Positions 1 to 4,834 of a stretch of DNA of 5,728 bases are shown here, in pieces; within the stretch, counting starts at the first letter, position 1, and the number at the start of each line of letters is the position of its first letter. The DNA comes from an archaeon (GTDB lineage Archaea > EX4484-52 > B79-G9), in assembly GCA_013139905.1 (NCBI GenBank), contig WSZW01000014.1, positions 1 to 5,728 of the forward strand, given 5' to 3'. The notes under the pieces are model-generated. The model did no database searches, was not told the DNA's origin, and worked only from the letters and a program-made list of their open reading frames with translations. Made by a program: the position numbers and the translations under genes.

Positions 1-214
1 CCTCTTTAGGTTTTAATCCAAGACCGTATGCCATATTTTCAAAAAGTGTTTCCGGGTTTATTGGTTGGAATTTTCGTGCACTTATACCTTTAAGTGCATT
101 AGAAATATCTGTATTTGTTTGTTTAGATTGATAATTTGCTGTTTGTATTAATTGTTCTGCATAAATTTTTTGATTTTTTGATGGGTCACTGCCCACAAGT
201 CCATATCCGCCCAT
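1..214 (-). CDS. Unrecognised protein, N-terminal part only (runs off left edge)
   Basis: Reading the minus strand from an ATG at 214 gives 71 codons with no stop up to the window edge, so the C-terminal part is missing. The protein begins MGGYGLVGSDPSKNQKIYAE and continues as a polar, Q/N/T-rich stretch, then a segment around INPETLFENMAYGLGLKPKE. I see no signal peptide, membrane segment or catalytic motif, and I do not recognise the family. The start is well supported: GAGGTG (minus strand, 228-223) sits 8 nt before the ATG, and it matches the archaeal anti-Shine-Dalgarno. The gene lies downstream of fic on the same strand, but a repeat-rich gap of about 330 bp separates them, so it probably has its own promoter. 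That the reading frame is coding is likely; its function is unknown. Confidence 0.62.
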   Translation of the reverse strand, partial: MGGYGLVGSDPSKNQKIYAEQLIQTANYQSKQTNTDISNALKGISARKFQPINPETLFENMAYGLGLKPKE

Positions 215-222
215 TTTTAATA

Positions 223-228
223 CACCTC
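223..228 (-). promoter_or_regulatory. Shine-Dalgarno site of the left-edge gene
   Basis: The minus strand reads GAGGTG followed by TATTAAAA and the ATG at 214, an 8-nt spacing. The match to the 3' end of archaeal 16S rRNA fixes the start of the left-edge reading frame and implies a leadered mRNA. The fic and MNT genes in this window lack such a site. Confidence 0.6.
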
Positions 229-249
229 GAATTTGCCTGAATTTTTTTT

Positions 250-277
250 CCGTAAAAAAACGTTGTTGTTTTTACGG
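250..277. repeat. Inverted repeat (hairpin) in the 5' region of the left-edge gene
   Basis: CCGTAAAAA (250-258) is perfectly complementary to TTTTTACGG (269-277), with a 10-nt loop. It lies 22 nt upstream of the Shine-Dalgarno of the minus-strand gene starting at 214. Read on the minus strand it is followed by an A-run, not a T-run, so it does not look like a terminator of fic. It could be an operator or a 5'-UTR hairpin; which one cannot be decided from sequence alone. Confidence 0.55.
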
Positions 278-292
278 ATAAAACACCCAATT

Positions 293-341
293 TACCCACC
301 ACAGATAAAGGTTGTTTTTTTGGTTAATACCCACCACGGAT
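293..341. repeat. Pair of 14-bp direct repeats, 35 bp apart
   Basis: TACCCACCACAGAT plus A (from 293) and TACCCACCACGGAT plus A (from 328) differ at one position. On the minus strand the motif reads TATC(C/T)GTGGTGGGTA. A shorter relative, TTTATCCGT on the minus strand, occurs at 274-282 at the hairpin edge. The 35-bp spacing is about three and a third helical turns. The pair sits upstream of the left-edge gene, so it may be a tandem protein-binding site. Two copies only; not a CRISPR array. Confidence 0.5.
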
Positions 342-360
342 ATAACCTTTAAACATAAAT

Positions 361-398
361 TAAGAACTTCTTACGGGTAGTAAGTTAGTTTTAACTTA
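361..398. repeat. Two adjacent short inverted repeats
   Basis: TAAGAA-C-TTCTTA (361-373) is a perfect 13-bp palindrome. Eight bases later TAAGTTA-GTTT-TAACTTA (381-398) has perfect 7-bp arms and a 4-nt loop. Both begin with TAAG, which suggests related sites. They lie between the end of fic and the repeat cluster upstream of the left-edge gene. They could be operators or an RNA hairpin; no function is assigned. Confidence 0.45.
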
Positions 399-408
399 TG
401 AGTAGTAT

Positions 409-618
409 ATGGGTACGCGAGTATATAAAGCTTTGGGCGAGGTTCATAAAGGGGTTAAGGAATTTTTGAGTATTTTTTTGGTTTTAATGGTATATATTTG
501 TTATAATTTTCTTTTTTTAGCTTTTAATTTGTGTGTATTTAACTTTGTTTATATTATCTTTTGGTCTTTCATGTTTTTGGTTAGTGTTGTGTATAAGAAG
601 TTGATAATATTTTCGTAA
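409..618 (+). CDS. Possible small membrane protein, weak call
   Basis: This 69-codon frame starts at ATG 409. It has a charged, amphipathic N-terminus (MGTRVYKALGEVHKGVKEF) followed by a hydrophobic, aromatic-rich stretch from about residue 20 to 62 that could form two membrane helices, and ends with KK and a short tail. The two-helix shape with basic ends is plausible for a small membrane protein. However, the DNA is very T-rich, and random T-rich sequence also encodes Phe, Leu, Val and Tyr. There is no convincing TATA box or Shine-Dalgarno at the expected distance. The last 70 bp overlap the 3' end of fic on the opposite strand. I do not recognise a family. It is listed because it is the only open frame in this otherwise gene-free interval. 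Confidence 0.25.
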   Translation: MGTRVYKALGEVHKGVKEFLSIFLVLMVYICYNFLFLAFNLCVFNFVYIIFWSFMFLVSVVYKKLIIFS

Positions 619-1499
619 TTGTTTTTTTTCGACGTTTGGAATTCTTTTAACAAGTTTAAATATTTTCTGCGGTTTTTTACTTCGATTATTATTTGAGGTA
701 TGTTGTTTTTCAGAAGAATGTAATTTATTAAAAGTCGTCCTACACGACCGTTTCCATCAATAAATGGGTGTATTGTTTCAAAATCTGTGTGGATTATTGC
801 GGCTAATTCGAGTGGATGGTATTGTTTTTTGTTTGAATGATACCAATTTATAAGATTTTTCATTTTTACGTTAATATTTTTAGCGTTTGGCGGGATGAAT
901 GTTGTTCCTCTTATATAAACTTGGATATTTCTGTAGTTTCCCGAATTATCAAGTATGTCTTTCATAAGAATTTTATGTATTTGTTTTATGAATTGCTCAT
1001 TTAAATCGCCAACGTAGTTTTCAATGAATTTAATTGCATCTTTAGAGTTTTTTGCTTCGTAAAATTCAGTTTTAGTTGTATTTTTTGGAATTATGTTTTC
1101 ATTTAATACGTCATCAACATTGGAAAGAGTTAGTGTTGAACCTTCAATTGCATTTGAGTTGTATGTGAGGTGTGTTATGAAATATTCTTTGTAAGAATTA
1201 TATGCCGGATTTGTTGGGTTTATTTTTTCAAAATATTTTTTTGAAACTAATTCTATTGTTTCTGCTTTTTTTCTTGTTAAATAAGTGTATTTTTTATAAT
1301 TGTGCCTGTTTAGAAGTTCTCTTTCTTTTTCTAATAATTTTGGCATGAATTGTATTTTTAGTTTATTTTTTTCTTTTTCTGTTATGTCTCCAGCACCTAT
1401 GAATGCATTTAGGGTATATATATTCTCTTTTATTCTTACGGATTTTTGTAAGTAGTGGTATTTTTTATTATTTCTGGTTTTAGTTACTATTATTGTCAT
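549..1499 (-). CDS. fic: Fic-domain protein adenylyltransferase, self-inhibited class
   Basis: A 316-aa Fic/DOC-family enzyme that would transfer AMP (or another phosphate-containing group) from a nucleotide to a hydroxyl side chain of a target protein. The core motif HPFIDGNGRVGR is complete at residues 244-255, with catalytic His244, metal-binding Asp248 and phosphate-binding Arg252/Arg255. The flap that docks the target is at about 187-204 (GNYRN...RGTTFIPP). Upstream, S115-N-A-I-E119-G120 matches the (S/T)xxxE(G/N) inhibitory helix, whose Glu blocks ATP in inhibited Fic proteins. Because it lies N-terminal to the Fic core, this is a class II arrangement needing no separate antitoxin. An N-terminal region of about 100 residues, charged and probably helical in part, precedes it. 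The C-terminus is short, without an evident winged helix. The gene is divergent from the MNT/HEPN operon. The target is unknown: it could be a toxin, a housekeeping AMPylator or a defence component. Confidence 0.93.
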   Translation of the reverse strand: MTIIVTKTRNNKKYHYLQKSVRIKENIYTLNAFIGAGDITEKEKNKLKIQFMPKLLEKERELLNRHNYKKYTYLTRKKAETIELVSKKYFEKINPTNPAYNSYKEYFITHLTYNSNAIEGSTLTLSNVDDVLNENIIPKNTTKTEFYEAKNSKDAIKFIENYVGDLNEQFIKQIHKILMKDILDNSGNYRNIQVYIRGTTFIPPNAKNINVKMKNLINWYHSNKKQYHPLELAAIIHTDFETIHPFIDGNGRVGRLLINYILLKNNIPQIIIEVKNRRKYLNLLKEFQTSKKNNYENIINFLYTTLTKNMKDQKII

Positions 1500-1516
1500 G
1501 TGTATTATATACCATT

Positions 1517-1530
1517 ACAAATATATATAC
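1517..1530 (-). promoter_or_regulatory. TATA box of fic, predicted leaderless transcript
   Basis: The minus strand reads GTATATATATTTG, centred near 1524, with an A-rich BRE-like segment (AAGCAAAT) just upstream. The fic ATG begins at 1499, about 25 bp from the box centre. That is the usual archaeal distance from TATA box to transcription start, so transcription should begin at the start codon. No Shine-Dalgarno is visible, which agrees with a leaderless mRNA. Confidence 0.6.
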
Positions 1531-1564
1531 ATTTGCTTAAAAATCATAAAATCGATTAAAAATG

Positions 1565-1584
1565 TAGTGGTATTAAATCCACTA
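1565..1584. promoter_or_regulatory. Inverted repeat between the divergent fic and MNT promoters
   Basis: TAGTGG (1565-1570) and CCACTA (1579-1584) are perfect 6-bp inverted arms separated by 8 bp. The site lies between the fic TATA box (about 1524) and the MNT TATA box (about 1609), and is nearer the latter. A dimeric regulator bound here could control both directions. The winged-helix domain of the MNT protein is an obvious candidate, but this is inference. Confidence 0.4.
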
Positions 1585-1597
1585 TATTATTAAAAAA

Positions 1598-1614
1598 CCG
1601 AAAACTATAAATAT
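1598..1614 (+). promoter_or_regulatory. BRE and TATA box of the MNT/HEPN operon
   Basis: CCGAAAA (1598-1604, BRE-like) is followed by CTATAAATAT (1605-1614). The box centre is about 28 bp before the MNT ATG at 1638, so transcription probably starts at or within a few bases of the ATG. The sequence just before the ATG (ATATTATCGT) holds no Shine-Dalgarno, as expected for a leaderless start. Confidence 0.6.
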
Positions 1615-1637
1615 CAATTGATACTATATATTATCGT

Positions 1638-2168
1638 ATGAAAACAAAAAGTATCAAAGAGAGGATAAAAGAATATTTTTTTCTTAATCCAACGGAAAAA
1701 CTTCGTGTTCGCCAAATTGAGCGAATTGTAGGTGTGCCTTTACCATCAGCCATACGGTATGTAAAAGAACTTGAGGATGAAGGAATAATTAAAAGCAGTG
1801 TTGTTTCTGGTGTGAAATTTTTTTCTTCTGATAGGACATCTAAAACATTTCTTGTTGAAAAAAGGGCATTTAATTTAAATTCTCTGGAAGTTTCGGGACT
1901 TAAAAGTTATCTTGTTGATGAATTTTCAAATCCTGCAATTGTGCTTTTCGGTTCTTATTCTCGTGGGGAAGATATTGAAAAAAGTGATATAGATTTGTAT
2001 ATAGAAACATCAAAAAAAGAATGCACGGGTTTAAGTCGTTATGAAAAAATACTTCAAAGAAAAATTCAGTTCTTTTTTTATAAAAATATAAATGATGTAG
2101 AAAACAAAGAGTTGGCAAATAATATTTTAAATGGTATTACTGTAAATGGTTTTATGGATGTGTTTTAG
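1638..2168 (+). CDS. Winged-helix/MNT-type nucleotidyltransferase
   Basis: A 176-aa two-domain protein. Residues about 5-62 form a winged helix-turn-helix (LRVRQIERIVGVPLPSAIRY is the HTH core, then KELEDEGIIKS leads into the wing). Residues about 85-150 form a minimal nucleotidyltransferase of the DNA polymerase beta superfamily. The signature GSx10DxD is exact: G105-S106 and D117-I-D119, which bind the nucleotide and metal. The C-terminal segment (LANNILNGITVNGF) is, from memory, typical of archaeal HTH-nucleotidyltransferases. A third acidic residue is expected on a later strand, but the strand reads RKIQFFFYK with Gln144 at the apparent position. In MNT/HEPN pairs the MNT AMPylates and silences its HEPN partner. 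The next gene encodes a HEPN-like protein 27 bp downstream, so an antitoxin role is likely. The DNA-binding domain suggests it may also regulate its own operon. Confidence 0.85.
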   Translation: MKTKSIKERIKEYFFLNPTEKLRVRQIERIVGVPLPSAIRYVKELEDEGIIKSSVVSGVKFFSSDRTSKTFLVEKRAFNLNSLEVSGLKSYLVDEFSNPAIVLFGSYSRGEDIEKSDIDLYIETSKKECTGLSRYEKILQRKIQFFFYKNINDVENKELANNILNGITVNGFMDVF

Positions 2169-2195
2169 ATGAGATAAAGTAGATGGATTGAATGT

Positions 2196-2609
2196 GTGGA
2201 TTCTAATTTAGCTGTTAAAATTAGTCCTGATATTGCTAAAGCAAAATCGCTAAAAGATACTGCAACCGGTAGAATTGAATTTTTGAATCGTAATGATATT
2301 GACGCTAATAATGCAAATTATATTTTTGAGGGTTATTATTCTTCGGCGTTGGAAATGATTCATGCAATCGTAATCATTAAAGGATACAAGGTAAGTAATC
2401 ATATTTGCCTTGGTTATTATATTCGGGATATTCTTAAAAATGATGAATTGTATCGTGTTTTTGATAACTGTCGTTTCAAACGAAATTCTTTGGTTTATTA
2501 TGGGCGGAAAATGTCAATTGAAATTGCTAAAGAAAGCATTAAAAAATGTATTTTGTTGATAGAACAATTGAATGTTATATTTGAAGACGAAATAAATTTT
2601 AAAATTTAA
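2196..2609 (+). CDS. HEPN-like protein, partner of the MNT nucleotidyltransferase
   Basis: A 137-aa, mostly helical protein read as HEPN-domain. Recognisable parts are an EGYYSSALEMIHAIVIIKGY helix (about 45-64), SNHICLGYYIRDIL (67-80), and the end motif R96-N-S-L-V-Y101-Y102-G near the last long helix. HEPN RNases normally carry R-x4-6-H; here the residue four after the Arg is Tyr101, not His. The protein may therefore lack RNase activity, or use a variant site. Tyr101/Tyr102 lie close to where the HepT tyrosine is AMPylated by MntA. The start is GTG 2196: a stop occurs in frame at 2175 and the only ATGs nearby (2183, 2192) are in other frames and terminate quickly. No strong Shine-Dalgarno is visible, so expression may depend on coupling to MNT. 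Toxin, RNA-binding partner or MNT substrate are all possible. Confidence 0.75.
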   Translation: MDSNLAVKISPDIAKAKSLKDTATGRIEFLNRNDIDANNANYIFEGYYSSALEMIHAIVIIKGYKVSNHICLGYYIRDILKNDELYRVFDNCRFKRNSLVYYGRKMSIEIAKESIKKCILLIEQLNVIFEDEINFKI

Positions 2610-2618
2610 GATTAAATT

Positions 2619-2630
2619 CAATATATTATT
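2619..2630 (+). promoter_or_regulatory. TATA-like element of the DNA ligase gene
   Basis: CAATATATTATT lies just after the HEPN stop codon. Its centre (about 2625) predicts transcription starting near 2650, giving a leader of only a few bases before ATG 2657. The A/T-rich surroundings make this less distinctive than the fic and MNT boxes. Read-through from the upstream operon is also possible, because no T-run terminator separates them. Confidence 0.4.
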
Positions 2631-2656
2631 AAAAACAAAAAACGTAATTGTTATTT

Positions 2657-4618
2657 ATGGATTATAAAATGCTTAGTGATGTTTTTTTGAAATTAGAAAA
2701 AACAAGTGAGAGATTGAAAAAAACGGAGATTTTATCTGAATTTTTAGAGTCGTGTGATTCAGATGATATTTATGCTGTTGTTCTTTTAGTTTCCGGCCGG
2801 GTTTTTCCCCAATGGAGCCAAAAAGATATTGGGGTTGCAAGTATGCTTATGGTAAAAGCAATTGCAAAGGCTTATGGAAGAAGTGAGGCGGATGTAGAAA
2901 AACAATGGCAAAGATTAGGGGATTTGGGGCTTGTTGCAGAAGATTTTTCTAAAACGAGAAAACAGGCAACGTTATTTAAAAAATTACTTACTGTGAAATT
3001 GGTTCATGAAAGTTTGAAAAATTTAGTAAATTTAGAAGGTATGAAATCGCAGGATAAGAAACTTGCTATTATTTCTTCATTATTAACTTCTGCTAATGAT
3101 GCTCAGGCAAGGTATGTGGTTCGGGCAATTATCGGGGATTTACGTATTGGTGTTGCTGATGGGGTTATACGGGATTCAATTACAAGAGCATATTTTAGTG
3201 AAATATTTTGGAAAGACCTTTTGAAATTAAAAATAAATAAGAAAAAACGAATTGAGCATATGCTGGATGTTTATAATAACAAGAGAATTTTGGTTTCATT
3301 GGAATTAAAGGAATATTTATCCGATGTAGAAAAATTTGAAGAAAAAAATACTGTGACTTATTTATCTGAAAATGAAATCACAAAAATCGCAGATTTTTGG
3401 AAAAAAACGGCAAAATATGATGTGATTTTGGTTAATGAAACTGATTTTGGAAATAATTTAAAGTCGAAAATAACCGGAATTGTTGAGCGGGCGAATGAAG
3501 CTGCGAATGATTTTGCAATGATTGCAAAAATTGCAATGGAAGAAGGCGTAAAAGGTCTTGAAAAAATAGATATTACGGTGGGTCGACCGATTAAAGTCAT
3601 GCTTGCGCAAAAAGCAAAGGGGATTAAAGATGCGTTTGATATTGTGGGAAAACCTGCGGCGTTTGAATATAAATATGATGGCTTTCGTTTGCAAGTGCAT
3701 AAAAACGGGAATGAAATAAATTTATTTACTAGGCGTTTAGAAAATGTTACTAAACAGTTTCCGGATATCGTTGATGTGGCAAAAAAAGGAATAATTGCCA
3801 ATTCTTGTATTGTTGAGGGTGAGGCTGTCGGGTATGATAAAAATACCGGCAGATATTTGCCGTTTCAACAAATTTCTCGAAGAATTCGGCGAAAATATGA
3901 TATTGGTGAGCTTGCGAAACAAGTTCCTGTTGTGCTTAATTTATTTGATATGTTATCTTTGAATGGAAAGACTATTGTTGATGAACCGTTTGAAAAGCGG
4001 CGCGATAATCTTAAAAAAATTGTTAAAGAAACTCCGCAAAAACTGATACTTGCAAAAGATATAATAACGGATTTAGTGGATGTTGCTGAGGATTTTTATA
4101 AGGAGTCTTTGGCAAAAGGAAATGAAGGTATTATGGCTAAAAGTCTTAGTGCTCCGTATAAACCCGGTTCTCGTGTGGGGCATATGTTAAAGATTAAGCC
4201 GGTTTTAGAAACATTGGATTTAACAATTGTTGGTGCTTTGTGGGGAGAGGGGAAACGTGCAGGATGGCTTTCTAGTTATACATTAGCGTGCAGGGATCCG
4301 GATACCGGAGAATTTTTAACGATTGGTAAATTGGGTACGGGTATAAAAGAAAAAAGCGAAGAGGGAACCAGTTTTGCGGATTTTACAAAAGAGCTTGAAA
4401 AACATATAATTAGTAAAAAAGGTAAGGAAGTTGATATATCACCAACAATTGTGGTTGAAGTTGCGTATGAAGAAATACAAAAATCGACTAATTATTCTTC
4501 AGGGTTCGCTCTTAGGTTTCCTCGGCTTGTTGTTCTTAGGGATGAAAAAGCGGTTGAAGAAACAGATGATTTGAACAAGGTTTCGTATATTTTCGCACAG
4601 CAGCGGCATAATAATTAA
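2657..4618 (+). CDS. lig: ATP-dependent DNA ligase (archaeal/eukaryotic type)
   Basis: Seals DNA nicks by forming a ligase-AMP intermediate, then DNA-adenylate; expected to join Okazaki fragments and finish repair. It is 653 aa from ATG 2657. Numbering from that Met, a helical DNA-binding domain comes first, with conserved ARYVVRAIIGDLRIGVADG (about 150-169). The adenylation domain follows: GRPIKVMLAQ (about 310-319), motif I EYKYDGFR with nucleophile Lys339, the TRRLENVTKQFPD block, motif III EGE (387-389), motif IV EGIMAK (490-495) and motif V LKIK (511-514). A C-terminal OB fold ends with motif VI RFPRLVVLRDEK (620 on). All catalytic motifs are present. About 90 residues (roughly 181-270) separate conserved blocks that are usually close together, so the protein is longer than the usual 560-610 aa. 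The in-frame TTG at 2648 would add three residues but precedes the likely transcription start. Confidence 0.96.
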   Translation: MDYKMLSDVFLKLEKTSERLKKTEILSEFLESCDSDDIYAVVLLVSGRVFPQWSQKDIGVASMLMVKAIAKAYGRSEADVEKQWQRLGDLGLVAEDFSKTRKQATLFKKLLTVKLVHESLKNLVNLEGMKSQDKKLAIISSLLTSANDAQARYVVRAIIGDLRIGVADGVIRDSITRAYFSEIFWKDLLKLKINKKKRIEHMLDVYNNKRILVSLELKEYLSDVEKFEEKNTVTYLSENEITKIADFWKKTAKYDVILVNETDFGNNLKSKITGIVERANEAANDFAMIAKIAMEEGVKGLEKIDITVGRPIKVMLAQKAKGIKDAFDIVGKPAAFEYKYDGFRLQVHKNGNEINLFTRRLENVTKQFPDIVDVAKKGIIANSCIVEGEAVGYDKNTGRYLPFQQISRRIRRKYDIGELAKQVPVVLNLFDMLSLNGKTIVDEPFEKRRDNLKKIVKETPQKLILAKDIITDLVDVAEDFYKESLAKGNEGIMAKSLSAPYKPGSRVGHMLKIKPVLETLDLTIVGALWGEGKRAGWLSSYTLACRDPDTGEFLTIGKLGTGIKEKSEEGTSFADFTKELEKHIISKKGKEVDISPTIVVEVAYEEIQKSTNYSSGFALRFPRLVVLRDEKAVEETDDLNKVSYIFAQQRHNN

Positions 4619-4698
4619 GTATTACTGGATAATGGTTAAAATGGATACATTTATAAACATTAAATAACTTATAAATTATAATATTAATATTTTGTACG

Positions 4699-4710
4699 TA
4701 TCACGTGGTA
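4699..4710. promoter_or_regulatory. CACGTG-centred palindrome upstream of the TrmB-like gene
   Basis: TATCACGTGGTA is a palindrome at 10 of 12 positions around CACGTG. It ends about 9 bp before the BRE-like GCAAAC of the first TATA box, a position suited to an activator or to a second repressor-binding site. Function inferred from placement only. Confidence 0.35.
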
Positions 4711-4717
4711 AAAACTT

Positions 4718-4733
4718 GCAAACATTTATATAT
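4718..4733 (+). promoter_or_regulatory. BRE and TATA box, first promoter of the TrmB-like gene
   Basis: GCAAACA (BRE-like, from 4718) is followed by TTTATATAT (4725-4733), close to the archaeal consensus. Transcription would start near 4755, giving a leader of about 80 nt before ATG 4835. This is the strongest promoter match in the spacer. Confidence 0.6.
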
Positions 4734-4761
4734 GACTTTAGTGCAAAAGAATAATGTATAA

Positions 4762-4770
4762 TATTTATAA
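4762..4770 (+). promoter_or_regulatory. Second TATA-like box of the TrmB-like gene
   Basis: TATTTATAA, centred near 4766, predicts transcription starting at about 4791-4792, exactly at an ATG (4791) that opens a 10-codon reading frame. The upstream BRE is weaker than that of the box at 4725. It may be an alternative start or a chance A/T match. Confidence 0.4.
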
Positions 4771-4790
4771 CAACTTACGGTCGTAAATTG
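4771..4790. promoter_or_regulatory. 20-bp palindromic operator candidate
   Basis: CAACTTACGGTCGTAAATTG pairs CAA with TTG and TTACG with CGTAA, with one mismatched pair in the arms (C4774/A4787) and a GT centre. It falls between the second TATA box and the predicted start at 4791, and downstream of the first start site. Either way a bound protein would block initiation or elongation. With only a two-base centre it is better read as a dimeric DNA-binding site than as an RNA hairpin. Autoregulation by the TrmB-like protein is the simplest idea. Confidence 0.5.
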
Positions 4791-4823
4791 ATGACTGGAG
4801 AATTTAAAGGAAAACAACAATAG
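4791..4823 (+). CDS. Possible 10-codon upstream ORF (leader peptide)
   Basis: ATG 4791 to TAG 4821-4823 encodes MTGEFKGKQQ. The ATG coincides with the transcription start predicted from the second TATA box, so it could be translated as a leaderless message. Its TAG overlaps the first bases of the Shine-Dalgarno AGGTGAT (4822-4828) of the TrmB-like gene. Ribosomes terminating here would sit on that site, which could couple or interfere with initiation at 4835. It is in a different frame from the main gene. A frame this short can occur by chance; the case rests on its placement. Confidence 0.3.
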   Translation: MTGEFKGKQQ

Positions 4824-4828
4824 GTGAT
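4822..4828 (+). promoter_or_regulatory. Shine-Dalgarno of the TrmB-like gene
   Basis: AGGTGAT is a full match to the archaeal anti-Shine-Dalgarno core, 6 nt before ATG 4835. It fixes the start codon and implies a leadered mRNA, consistent with the upstream promoter positions. Confidence 0.7.
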
Positions 4829-4834
4829 TTAAAA

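Noticed and set aside
250..277. Hairpin as terminator of fic
   Set aside because: It is about 270 bp past the fic stop codon, and on the fic strand it is followed by an A-run rather than a T-run.
293..341. Direct repeats as a CRISPR array
   Set aside because: Only two copies of 14 bp, no repeat-length unit with regular spacers beyond one interval, and no cas genes in the window.
1900..2118. 72-codon minus-strand open frame
   Set aside because: Lies wholly inside the MNT gene on the opposite strand, and its composition (Phe/His/Leu-rich) is what the antisense of this A-rich gene would give.
2648..2656. In-frame TTG as start of the ligase
   Set aside because: It adds only three residues, has no Shine-Dalgarno, and lies at or before the transcription start predicted from the TATA-like element. 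ATG 2657 fits better.
3358..3922. Three overlapping minus-strand open frames (147, 80 and 61 codons)
   Set aside because: All lie inside the ligase gene, opposite its conserved adenylation motifs. No promoter or ribosome-binding site is visible on the minus strand.
4632..4667. 11-codon ORF after the ligase (MVKMDTFINIK)
   Set aside because: No Shine-Dalgarno or suitably placed TATA box, and such short frames are common by chance. Unlike the frame at 4791 it has no link to a downstream start.
4680..4691. AATATTAATATT palindrome
   Set aside because: Pure A/T in a very A/T-rich spacer, so a perfect 12-bp palindrome is weak evidence of a site.
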